A stretch of DNA of 8,513 nt from an uncultured Caulobacteraceae bacterium (GTDB lineage: Bacteria > Pseudomonadota > Alphaproteobacteria > Caulobacterales > Caulobacteraceae). Numbering within the stretch: the first letter of the stretch is position 1; each line of letters opens with the position of its first letter. The notes below the pieces were generated by a model, which had not been told where the DNA came from, ran no database searches, and saw only the letters and a program-made list of their open reading frames with translations. Of this stretch, positions 1-7,821 are shown piece by piece. The position numbers and the translations under genes were made by a program. The stretch spans positions 1 through 8,513 of the forward strand of contig CAMLKO010000034.1 in the NCBI GenBank assembly GCA_946480495.1, read 5' to 3'.

Positions 1-1611
<1,611 letters not shown>

Positions 1612-1664
1612 GTCACGGGCTCGTGAGGGGCTCAGAACGGTGAAACTGGCTTAAGTGCGGGGAA

Positions 1665-2372
1665 ATGCGGAAGGCGGCGTTTTCTTTCATCGTCCTGGCC
1701 CTGGGGGCCATCACGACTCCGGCGGCCGCCAAGCCGCCGGTGATCGTCGAGCTGTTCACCGCCCAGGGCTGCTCCTCCTGCGTTGAGGCCGGCGCCCATG
1801 TGGCGGACCTGGCCGAGCAGAAGGACGTCCTGCCGCTCACCTTCTCGGTCGACTACTGGGACTATCTCGGCTGGACCGACACCTTCGCGCGGCCGGAGTT
1901 CACCGATCGCCAGAAGGCCTATGCCAAGCGGCTGGGCCCGCGCGAGGTCTACACCCCGCAGGTGATCGTCGACGGCCGCCACCAGGTCGCCGGCGGCCAG
2001 ACGGCCAAGGTCGATGCGCTGGTCAAGCAGGCGCTGCACACGCCCAAAGACCCGCCCGACATGCTCTACATGGAGAACGGCAAGATCGCCGTGGGCTCCT
2101 CCAGCCATCCGCCGCGCGGGGGCGGCGAGGTCTGGCTGGTCCGCTACGACCCGCGCAAGGTCGAGGTCGAGGTCAAGAAGGGCGACAACAAGGGCGAGAC
2201 GATCGCCGAGCGCAACGTGGTGCGCCAGATCGTGCGGCTTGGCCGTTGGCGGGGGCGGCCCACCGCCTTCCGGCTTCCGGCCGCCGAGGATGAGGGTCTC
2301 GAGACGCTGGTGATCGTCCAGCAGACGGACGGCGGGCGCATCGTCGCCGCGCTCAAGCAGCCGCCGAAATAA
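1665..2372 (+). CDS. DUF1223 family exported thioredoxin-like protein
   Basis: The 235-residue product matches the DUF1223 family, which has a thioredoxin-like fold and no settled function. Residues 1-22 look like a Sec signal peptide: MRK, a hydrophobic run (AFSFIVLALGAITT), then AAA before K23, so the mature protein is probably periplasmic. The family hallmark VELFTAQGCSSC lies at 28-39, with a CxxC pair at C36/C39. SVDYWDYLGWTDTFA follows at 61-75 (family-typical), then YTPQVIVDG at 96-104, where P98 sits where thioredoxins carry the cis-proline. Together these suggest a redox-active site, but no substrate can be read from the sequence. The ATG at 1665 is chosen because the signal peptide begins there; a weak GGGGAA precedes it. 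It lies 53 bp after acnA with no clear terminator between, so co-transcription is plausible. I recall acnA-DUF1223 adjacency in other alphaproteobacteria but cannot verify it here. Confidence 0.9.
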   Translation: MRKAAFSFIVLALGAITTPAAAKPPVIVELFTAQGCSSCVEAGAHVADLAEQKDVLPLTFSVDYWDYLGWTDTFARPEFTDRQKAYAKRLGPREVYTPQVIVDGRHQVAGGQTAKVDALVKQALHTPKDPPDMLYMENGKIAVGSSSHPPRGGGEVWLVRYDPRKVEVEVKKGDNKGETIAERNVVRQIVRLGRWRGRPTAFRLPAAEDEGLETLVIVQQTDGGRIVAALKQPPK

Positions 2373-2374
2373 GC

Positions 2375-2411
2375 GAAACCCGCGAAGCGGGGGGCGTGCT
2401 TCGCGGGCTTC
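2375..2411 (+). terminator. Hairpin terminator after the DUF1223 gene
   Basis: CCCGCGAAGC at 2379-2388 pairs perfectly with GCTTCGCGGG at 2398-2407 around a 9-nt loop. Beyond one A/C mismatch, GAA at 2375-2377 pairs with TTC at 2409-2411, giving 13 of 14 pairs. It begins 3 bases after the TAA stop. There is no real T tract on the plus strand (CTTCTC follows), so it is either a weak intrinsic terminator or a 3'-end-protecting stem. Confidence 0.65.
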
Positions 2412-2661
2412 TCAAGGGGGAGTTCTAAGCGTCGACCGGCCGGCAACCCCGATCCAGGGGGGCTGGGGGGGCTGTTCAGGATCCAGGACCGACGCTCCCG
2501 ACCAGCCGACAATCGAAATGTCGGACCCTAAACAGGCCCGCGCGCGACGGAATTAAGGTCATTTTGCGGCGCCTTGTCGCAGCCATGTTGCAAAGTTCGG
2601 GAGCGTGGCGCCCGTGCAACGCTGGAGCGAACGGAGCGTTTGGGTCTAGGCTCGGATTCGC
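2412..2661. other. Intergenic region and leader upstream of the DUF2794 gene, with short repeats
   Basis: No convincing gene was found on either strand; a long minus-strand frame here (up to 3036) is a shadow of the DUF2794 gene. The region holds GATCCAGG twice (2451-2458 and 2480-2487). ACGCTCCCGA (2492-2501) has its exact reverse complement TCGGGAGCGT at 2597-2606. GGAGCG occurs three times (2600, 2624, 2633), and the last two lie inside an inverted repeat AACGCT (2618-2623)/AGCGTT (2635-2640). TTGTCGC at 2574-2580 resembles an alphaproteobacterial -35 element, but no good -10 lies at the right distance. The promoter for the next gene is presumably here, but I cannot place it. Confidence 0.4.
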
Positions 2662-2997
2662 ATGGCCTTCGACCCATCTTACGCCGCGCCGGCCGAAAGC
2701 ATTGTCTTCTTCGACCGGCGCGAAATCGACCAGCTCATGAGGCTCTACGGCCGCATGGTGGCGGCGGGCGAATGGCGCGACTACGCCATCGACGGCCTTC
2801 GCGACATGGCGGTCTTCTCCATCTTCCGCCGCGCCGCCGACACCCCGCTCTACCGCGTCGAAAAGCGCCCGGCGCTGGCCCGGCGGCAAGGGGCCTGGGC
2901 GGTCGTGGGCGAAGGGGGCCACATCCTCAAGCGCGGGCACGAGCTCGCCCAGGTGCTGCGCGTCTTCGACAAGGGCCGGTTCAGCGTCGTGGAATGA
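2662..2997 (+). CDS. DUF2794 family protein
   Basis: The 111-residue protein matches DUF2794, a short uncharacterised family that I know from Alphaproteobacteria. Recognisable blocks are IVFFDRREIDQLMRLYGRMV (14-33), EWRDYAIDGLRDMAVFSIFR (37-56), and PLYRVEKRPAL (62-72). No signal peptide or membrane segment is visible, so it should be cytoplasmic. The many charged residues and the compact alpha/beta pattern would suit a small binding or adaptor protein, but function is unknown and I assign none. The ATG at 2662 gives the family's usual length; upstream sequence (GGCTCGGATTCGC) has no strong ribosome binding site. The gene stands alone, after a hairpin-closed gene and converging on the BI-1 gene. 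Its TGA stop at 2995-2997 lies inside the outer arm of the shared terminator. Confidence 0.88.
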   Translation: MAFDPSYAAPAESIVFFDRREIDQLMRLYGRMVAAGEWRDYAIDGLRDMAVFSIFRRAADTPLYRVEKRPALARRQGAWAVVGEGGHILKRGHELAQVLRVFDKGRFSVVE

Positions 2998-3038
2998 AAA
3001 AGCCCCGGAGGGATGACCCGCCGGGGCTAAATTCATTC
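2992..3038. terminator. Near-palindromic bidirectional terminator between convergent genes
   Basis: The structure has three tiers. GAATGAA (2992-2998) pairs with TTCATTC (3032-3038). After a small A-rich internal loop, AGCCCCGG (3001-3008) pairs with CCGGGGCT (3021-3028). GGG (3010-3012) then pairs with CCC (3017-3019) around an ATGA tetraloop. On the minus strand the core stem is followed by TTTTCATTC, a proper U tract, so it terminates the BI-1 gene best. On the plus strand it is followed by AAATTC and then GGCTTTTC (3039-3046). The outer left arm contains the stop codon of the plus-strand gene. Confidence 0.85.
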
Positions 3039-3052
3039 GGCTTTTCAGAACG

Positions 3053-3805
3053 CTAGTTGCGCCGGCCGCCGGTGAAGGCGAGCAGGAACTGGAACAGGTT
3101 GATGAAGTCCAGGTACAGCGTCAGAGCGCCGTAGTTGGTCGCCACGCCCAGCGCGTTCTCATCCGCACCGAGGTGGTAGTAGGTCATCTTCAGCCGCTGG
3201 GTGTCGTAGGCGGTCAGCCCGGCGAAGATCAGGACGCCAAGGGCGCTGATGATCAACGAGAAGCCTGGCGGGTGCCAGAACATCCCGATCAGCATGGCAA
3301 TCACCAGACCCCACACGCCCATGATCAGGAAGCTGCCGAAGCCGGTCAGGTCCTTCTTCGTCGTATAGCCCACGAGGCTGAGCGCCCCGAAGGCCGTGGC
3401 GGTAATCAGGAAGGTCAGGGCGACCGACGAACCTGTGTAAGCCAACAGCCATACGCCCAGGCCGGCGCCGATGGTGGTCACCAGGCCCCAGTAGAGGAAG
3501 CCGGACGACCGCGCCGTCGGGTTCTTCATCCCGAACATGGCGACCAGGATCATCACCAGGGGGGCGAAGCGGATGATGGTGCCCAGCAGGGTGAACCCGG
3601 CCAGCGCGCCGCTCGGCGTGGTGACGTAGAGGAGATGGGTGACCGGCGCATAGCTCGCCGTCAGCCAGGCGAGGCCGGCAGAGACCAGCAGGCCCAGCGC
3701 CATCTTGTTGTAGACCCCGAGCATGAAGGCTCGCAGGCCCGCGTCCACCGACATGTCGGCGGTCCCGGGGACCGGACGTGCGTAGCCGCGGTTGAAGTCG
3801 CTCAT
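3053..3805 (-). CDS. Bax inhibitor-1/YccA family membrane protein
   Basis: The 250-residue polytopic inner-membrane protein has the Bax inhibitor-1 (TMBIM, UPF0005) pattern. About seven hydrophobic segments are visible, near residues 31-51, 66-91, 102-123, 126-147, 154-176, 181-199 and 227-245, after a short polar N-terminus. The family signature FAGLTAYDTQRLK lies at 194-206 and LYLDFINLFQFLL at 230-242. The two conserved aspartates D201 and D233 correspond, by my alignment from memory, to the pH-sensing pair of the Bacillus homologue YetJ, which conducts calcium. Bacterial members are linked to membrane-protein quality control (YccA with FtsH) or ion leak; which applies here is not readable. 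The ATG at 3803-3805 has AAAGGG 9 nt upstream (3815-3820). It follows the ABC permease gene by 83 bp and probably has its own promoter there. Confidence 0.95.
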   Translation of the reverse strand: MSDFNRGYARPVPGTADMSVDAGLRAFMLGVYNKMALGLLVSAGLAWLTASYAPVTHLLYVTTPSGALAGFTLLGTIIRFAPLVMILVAMFGMKNPTARSSGFLYWGLVTTIGAGLGVWLLAYTGSSVALTFLITATAFGALSLVGYTTKKDLTGFGSFLIMGVWGLVIAMLIGMFWHPPGFSLIISALGVLIFAGLTAYDTQRLKMTYYHLGADENALGVATNYGALTLYLDFINLFQFLLAFTGGRRN

Positions 3806-3827
3806 GAAGGTTGACCCTTTGCATTGC

Positions 3828-3842
3828 GCCCCGAAGCGGGGC
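3828..3842 (-). other. Short GC hairpin between permease stop and BI-1 start
   Basis: GCCCCG (3828-3833) pairs with CGGGGC (3837-3842) around a 3-nt loop. On the minus strand it follows the permease stop and precedes the BI-1 ribosome binding site. No T run follows it (GCGCAATGC), so it is a poor intrinsic terminator. If the promoter proposed at 3851-3879 is right, the hairpin sits at the very 5' end of the BI-1 mRNA, where it could stabilise the transcript. Confidence 0.4.
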
Positions 3843-3850
3843 TCGGGGGA

Positions 3851-3879
3851 AATATCGTGCTAGCCGGGGTTCCGCACAA
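3851..3879 (-). promoter_or_regulatory. Candidate promoter for the BI-1 gene
   Basis: Read on the minus strand, TTGTGC (3874-3879) as -35 is followed after exactly 17 bp by GATATT (3851-3856) as -10. The overlapping GCTAGCAC within the spacer also resembles the Caulobacter housekeeping -10 (GCTANAWC), though its distance from TTGTGCG is short. The predicted start of transcription is near 3844, about 40 bases before the ATG. Matches to consensus are partial (3/6 and 4/6). Confidence 0.35.
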
Positions 3880-3888
3880 GAGAGGGGC

Positions 3889-6411
3889 TCATTCGGCGCG
3901 CAGAACCGGCGCGGGCCGCCTCGCCAGCGCGTGCATGGCGGCGAGCAGTCCGCCGCTGGTCGCCAGCGCCGCCGCGCCGAGGATGATGGCGGCGACGCCC
4001 GTCCAGTCGACGCTCCACTCCGCCTCGAACACCTTGACCACCACCGGCCAGGCCGCGGCGTAGCCCAACAATGCGCCGGTCACGCCGGCGATGATCCCGA
4101 CCGCGCCGTACTCCACCGCATAGGCGACCAGGATCTGGCGCCGCTCGGCGCCAAGCACCTTCAAGGTCGCGGCCTCCTTGGCCCGAGCGCGCGCGCCAGC
4201 GGCGATCGCGCCCGACAGCACCAGCAGGCCCGCAAGGCCCGCGACCGCCGCCGCGCCCCGGATGGCCAGCGACAGCCGGTCGAAGAGCCCCGCGGCCGCC
4301 TCCAGCTGCTCGCGCACGCTGATGATGTTCACGCCGGGGAAGAAATCGCCCAGAGCCTTGGTCACCGCCGCCTCCTGCGCCGCCGAACCCTTGGCGATGG
4401 CCACATGCGACAGGGGCGCGCCGGCGAGCGCGGCGGGATCGACGATAACCGCGAACGCCGGTCCAAAGCCGCCCCAGTCGACCTTGCGCAGCGCCGCGAT
4501 GCGGGCGTCGAACTCCACGCCCATGACCGAGAGGGTGACGGAATCGCCGACCTTCAGGCCCGCGCCCTCGGCGGCGTCCTTCTCCATGGCGACGAGCGGG
4601 GGGCCCGCGTAATCGGCCGGCCACCAGTCGCCGTGGACCACGTTGGCGCCCTTCGGCTCGGCGCCGATCAGCGACATGCCGATGTCGTTGTCATAGGCCC
4701 AGCGCTCGGAGGCGCGGATCGTCTTCTCGTCGATGGCGTGGCCGTTGATGCGGATGATCCGGCCGCGCGTGTAGGGCGCGCGCATGTAGTTGTCCGGCGT
4801 CAGCGCGCGGCCGAAGGCCCGGGTCACGGTCTGGTCGAACTCGGCGATGCGGTCGCCGGGGATGTCGGTGAAGACCATGGCCGGCGCGGTCTTGGGCGCG
4901 ACCTGGCTGACCTGCGCGAGCAGGCTCGACTGGATCAGCACCACGGCGGCCAGCAGCGCGACGCCGAGTCCGATGGCCGGGGCGGCCGTGCGGGCGGCGG
5001 AATGGGGGCCGGCGAGGTTGGCGAGCCCGATCCTCACCGAACCGCGCGCCATCCGCCGCGCCCGTCCGGCCAGGATCGCCGCGCCGCGCCCAAGCGCCCA
5101 CAGGACGACGAAGGAGACCGCGACCCCGATCATCATGATGGTCGCGGACGTGGCCGTGGGCGCCGTGGCGACGGCGAGAAGGGCAAGCCCCAGCGCCGCG
5201 ACGATCGCCCCGATCACCTCGGGGCCGAAGCGCAGGCGCCCGGTCAGGTCCTGCCGGAAAAGGGCGGACGGCGGGGTGGTCCGCGCGCTCGCCAGCGGGG
5301 CCAGCGAGAAGGCCGCCGCGGCCAGCAGCCCAAACAGCGCGGCCCTCGCCAGCGGCCACGGGTAGATCGCGAAGAGAGCCGGGATGGGCAGGTCCTTGCC
5401 GGCGATCTCGCCCAGGATCAGCGGCGCGACTGCGCCGATCGCCAGGCCGATGGCGATGCCCAGCGCCGCCAGCGCCGCGATCTGGGCGAGGTAGATGTTG
5501 CGGACCATCGACCCGTCGGCGCCCAGCGCCTTCATCACCGCGATCGATTCCTTGCGCTGGTCGAGATAGGCCGAGACCGCGCCCGCCACGCCGAGCCCCC
5601 CCGCGACCAGCGAGGCGAGGCCGATGAAGCTGAGGAAATATTCCAGCTGGGCGATCAGCTCCTTGGCGCCCGGCGCGGCCTCATTGCGCTGGCGGATATC
5701 GAAGCGGGAGGTCGGGAACTGCTGGTTCAGCGCCTTGGTCGCCGCTTCCGCCCGCTCGCCGGCGTGCAGGTTGATCCGCGCCACTTCGCCCGGCGGCGGC
5801 AGGGTGGGATCGAGGAAGCCGCCGTGCTCGATGGCCATGATCGAGGTCAGCACGCGGGGGCCGAGCGCAAAGCCCCGGCTCAGCCGGTCGGGCTCCGATT
5901 CCAGCACGGCGCGGACGATGAAGGGCGTCTGGCCGACGACGAAGATGTCGCCGATCTTCAGGCCCAGCCGATCGAGCAGCGGCCCCTCGACCGCCGCGCC
6001 CCAGGCCTCGCCCTGTTTCCTGAAGACGTGCTGGAGGTCGGCCTCGCCCTCCATCTTCACCGCGCCGGCCAGCGGATAGGCCTCGGAGACCCCGCGCAGC
6101 TCGACCATGCGGCGGCCCGAGCGCGACTGGGCCATGGCCCGCACGCCGATAGCGTAGGCGACGTCGCCAAGCTTCTCGAAGGCGTTGCGTTCGGGCACCG
6201 TGAAGCGCCGCTCGTCCACCGCCACGCGCAGGTCGCCGCCAAGGATTTCGCGCGCCTGGGACGAAAGGCCGTGGCGGAAGGCCTCCGCCGTCGAACCCGC
6301 CGCCGCGATTGCGGCTACGCCGAGCGCGAGGCACGCCAGGAAAATGCGAAACCCCGCCACGCCTGAGCGCAGCTCGCGCAACGCAAAACGCAGAAACAGC
6401 GGCATCCTCAT
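3889..6411 (-). CDS. ybbP: ABC transporter permease, FtsX/MacB type (YbbP-like)
   Basis: The 840-residue inner-membrane permease is built as two FtsX-type halves. About ten hydrophobic segments are visible: near residues 18-40, 258-281, 306-331, 352-371, 398-416, 424-446, 477-497, 716-738, 764-788 and 805-825. Large periplasmic MacB_PCD-like domains fill roughly 41-255 and 498-715. Each half carries the same cytoplasmic motif after an FtsX helix: RKESIAVMKALGA at 286-298 and RAKEAATLKVLGA at 742-754, which should contact the ATPase. Ten segments and this length fit YbbP (about 800 residues) rather than MacB, LolC or LolE, which have four. Such transporters couple ATP hydrolysis to motion of periplasmic domains rather than classic transmembrane passage. 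The ATG at 6409-6411 overlaps the ATPase stop as ATGA, implying translational coupling. A second in-frame ATG lies two codons downstream. The substrate is unknown, possibly a lipid or other hydrophobic molecule given the TesA-like neighbour. Confidence 0.93.
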   Translation of the reverse strand: MRMPLFLRFALRELRSGVAGFRIFLACLALGVAAIAAAGSTAEAFRHGLSSQAREILGGDLRVAVDERRFTVPERNAFEKLGDVAYAIGVRAMAQSRSGRRMVELRGVSEAYPLAGAVKMEGEADLQHVFRKQGEAWGAAVEGPLLDRLGLKIGDIFVVGQTPFIVRAVLESEPDRLSRGFALGPRVLTSIMAIEHGGFLDPTLPPPGEVARINLHAGERAEAATKALNQQFPTSRFDIRQRNEAAPGAKELIAQLEYFLSFIGLASLVAGGLGVAGAVSAYLDQRKESIAVMKALGADGSMVRNIYLAQIAALAALGIAIGLAIGAVAPLILGEIAGKDLPIPALFAIYPWPLARAALFGLLAAAAFSLAPLASARTTPPSALFRQDLTGRLRFGPEVIGAIVAALGLALLAVATAPTATSATIMMIGVAVSFVVLWALGRGAAILAGRARRMARGSVRIGLANLAGPHSAARTAAPAIGLGVALLAAVVLIQSSLLAQVSQVAPKTAPAMVFTDIPGDRIAEFDQTVTRAFGRALTPDNYMRAPYTRGRIIRINGHAIDEKTIRASERWAYDNDIGMSLIGAEPKGANVVHGDWWPADYAGPPLVAMEKDAAEGAGLKVGDSVTLSVMGVEFDARIAALRKVDWGGFGPAFAVIVDPAALAGAPLSHVAIAKGSAAQEAAVTKALGDFFPGVNIISVREQLEAAAGLFDRLSLAIRGAAAVAGLAGLLVLSGAIAAGARARAKEAATLKVLGAERRQILVAYAVEYGAVGIIAGVTGALLGYAAAWPVVVKVFEAEWSVDWTGVAAIILGAAALATSGGLLAAMHALARRPAPVLRAE

Positions 6412-7100
6412 TCCGGCTCGACGATGCGGCCGTCGGCCATGATCACCTGCCGGTCGGCGCGGACTGCGAGGTCGGGATCGTGGGTCACCAAAACCAGCGC
6501 CGCGCCGGTTTTGGCGACCAGCTTGAACATCAGGTCGGCCACCGTGTCCGCGTTCGCCGCGTCGAGGTTGCCGGTGGGCTCGTCGGCAAAGAGAAGGCTG
6601 GGCTTGGCGGCCAGCGCCCGGGCGAGCGCCACCCGCTGCTGCTCGCCGCCGGAAAGCTGGTGCGGGTAGTGCCTGGCGCGCGCCGACAGCCCGACCAGCT
6701 TCAGCCAGGCTTCCGCCACCTCGAAGGCGTTGAGGACGCCCGCGATCTCCAGCGGTGCCGCGATGTTTTCCTCTGCCGTCATGTTGGGCAGCAGGTGGAA
6801 GGACTGGAAGACCAGCGAGACCTTGTTGCGCCGCAGCCTGGCGCGGCCGTCCTCGTCCAGGTCGGCGAGGTCCTGGCCGAACAGGCTGACCGAGCCGCTG
6901 GTCGGCGTCTCCAGCCCGGCCGCCACCGCGATCAGCGACGACTTGCCCGAGCCCGACGGCCCGACCACCGCAATGGTCTCGCCCGGACGAACGGTCAGCT
7001 CGACGCCGCGCAGGATTTCCACAGGCCCGGCCGCCGACGGCAGCGTCAGCGTCACGGCGTCAAGTTTCAGCGGCGTGGTTTCGGTCGGGACGTCGTACAT
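6408..7100 (-). CDS. ybbA: ABC transporter ATP-binding protein (YbbA/LolD-like)
   Basis: The 230-residue cytoplasmic ATPase powers the permease encoded just downstream. All nucleotide-binding motifs are intact: Walker A GPSGSGKS at 47-54, Q-loop Q99 in LVFQSFHLLPNMTAEEN, signature LSGGEQQR at 149-156, Walker B LLFADEP at 169-175 with D173/E174, D-loop GNLD at 177-180, and the switch histidine H207 in LVTHD. The HLLPNMTAEEN and ADEPTGNLD wording is typical of the MacB/LolD/YbbA (MJ0796-like) group. The ATG at 7098-7100 gives the family's usual length (E. coli YbbA is 228 residues). The frame stays open back to 7559, but that would overlap the divergent hydrolase and adds no family sequence. 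An in-frame ATG at 7152-7154 is a less likely alternative. The bases before the chosen ATG are pyrimidine-rich (GACCGACCTCC) with no ribosome binding site, so a leaderless or very short-leader mRNA is possible. Confidence 0.93.
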   Translation of the reverse strand: MYDVPTETTPLKLDAVTLTLPSAAGPVEILRGVELTVRPGETIAVVGPSGSGKSSLIAVAAGLETPTSGSVSLFGQDLADLDEDGRARLRRNKVSLVFQSFHLLPNMTAEENIAAPLEIAGVLNAFEVAEAWLKLVGLSARARHYPHQLSGGEQQRVALARALAAKPSLLFADEPTGNLDAANADTVADLMFKLVAKTGAALVLVTHDPDLAVRADRQVIMADGRIVEPE

Positions 7101-7152
7101 GGAGGTCGGTCGGTTTGGGCGAACGAATCGGCTTCCTACATAGGCCGGAGCC
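7101..7152. promoter_or_regulatory. Divergent promoter region between ybbA-like and tesA-like genes
   Basis: These 52 bp must drive both directions unless transcription reads in from further away. On the plus strand TTGGGCG (7115-7121), a 13-bp gap and CCTACATA (7135-7142) loosely fit the Caulobacter housekeeping pattern TTGACGS-N10-14-GCTANAWC (4/7 and 6/8). That would start transcription within a few bases of the hydrolase ATG. No convincing minus-strand promoter is visible. A GGTCGGTCGGTT tandem lies next to the ybbA start. Confidence 0.35.
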
Positions 7153-7797
7153 ATGGCCGAAACATCTGACGTTTTATTCACCCGACGCACTCTTCTCGTC
7201 GGAATTGGGGCGCTGGCCGCCACGCCCGCCTTCGCGGCCAAGGCGAAGGTGGTCACCATGCTGGGCGACTCCATCACCGCGGGCTTTGGGCTGGACAGCG
7301 CCGACTCCCTGCCCATGCGGCTGCAGGCGGAGCTCAGGAAGCTCGGCGTCGCCGCGCGCGTGCGCAACGCCGGGGTCTCGGGCGACACCACGACGGGCGG
7401 GTTGCGCCGGCTGAACTTCTCCGTCCGCCCCGACACCGACGTCTGCGTCGTGGCGCTGGGCGGCAACGACATGCTGGAAGGCCAGGACCCGAAGGTCGTC
7501 CGGGCCAACCTCGAGCAGATCGTCAAGCGCCTGCAGGGGCGCGGCGTCACCGTCGTCATCGCCGGAATGCAGGCGCCCGTGGCGCTGGCCGGCGACTATG
7601 CGCTGGAATTCAACACCGCCTTCCGATGGGTCGAGCGGATGCCGGGCGTGATCACCTACCCCTTCCTGCTGGACGGCGTCGCCGGAAACCGTAACCTGAA
7701 CCAGAGGGACGGGATCCACCCCAACGCCGCCGGGGTGAAGGTGATCGCGCGCGGGCTGGCCCCCGTCGTCGCGAAGGCGCTGACCGTCCGCCACTGA
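7153..7797 (+). CDS. tesA: SGNH/GDSL hydrolase, TesA-type thioesterase/arylesterase, Tat-like signal
   Basis: The 214-residue exported esterase of the TesA/arylesterase group hydrolyses acyl-thioesters, lysophospholipids or aryl esters in characterised relatives. All SGNH blocks are present: block I MLGDSITAGFGL (37-48) with nucleophile S40, block II NAGVSGDTT (72-80) with the oxyanion glycine, block III GGND (103-106) with N105, and block V DGIHP (186-190) with D186 and H189. The N-terminus has TRRTLLVG at 10-17, a hydrophobic stretch and ATPAFAA before K30. This resembles a twin-arginine signal peptide with cleavage near residue 28, placing the enzyme in the periplasm. The ATG at 7153 is preceded by AGGCCGGAGCC, a modest ribosome binding site. 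It is divergent from the ybbA-ybbP operon, as in E. coli, and is 21 bp before the aldo-keto reductase gene. Confidence 0.93.
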   Translation: MAETSDVLFTRRTLLVGIGALAATPAFAAKAKVVTMLGDSITAGFGLDSADSLPMRLQAELRKLGVAARVRNAGVSGDTTTGGLRRLNFSVRPDTDVCVVALGGNDMLEGQDPKVVRANLEQIVKRLQGRGVTVVIAGMQAPVALAGDYALEFNTAFRWVERMPGVITYPFLLDGVAGNRNLNQRDGIHPNAAGVKVIARGLAPVVAKALTVRH

Positions 7798-7802
7798 CGT
7801 CT

Positions 7803-7821
7803 AGAGGGACCCCCGACCTTG
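7803..7821 (+). promoter_or_regulatory. Ribosome binding site fixing a TTG start
   Basis: AGAGGGA (7803-7809) is followed by 9 nt and then TTG CAA TAT. No ATG or GTG lies in the frame between the site and residue 21, and family homology begins exactly at the TTG, so TTG is the start codon of the aldo-keto reductase gene. Confidence 0.75.

Noticed and set aside
1613..1626. TCACG/CGTGA hairpin after acnA as a terminator
   Set aside because: The stem has only 5 bp with no T tract, so it is not enough to separate acnA from the DUF1223 gene.
2574..2598. Promoter for the DUF2794 gene at TTGTCGC
   Set aside because: The -35 match is good, but the best -10 candidate (GCAAAGTT) is poor and the spacing of 9 is too short.
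2476..3036. 186-codon minus-strand frame across the DUF2794 gene
   Set aside because: It covers a recognisable conserved family on the other strand, runs into the terminator and has no family features of its own.
3811..6366. 851-codon open frame on the plus strand, antisense to the permease gene
   Set aside because: Its translation is dominated by R, G, D, Q, A and H with no domain-like pattern, as expected for the opposite strand of a GC-rich gene. The minus-strand permease has clear helices and motifs.
7101..7559. N-terminal extension of the ABC ATPase frame back to 7559
   Set aside because: It lies antisense to the hydrolase, has Ser/Thr/Arg-rich low-quality sequence, and would give 383 residues against about 230 for the family.
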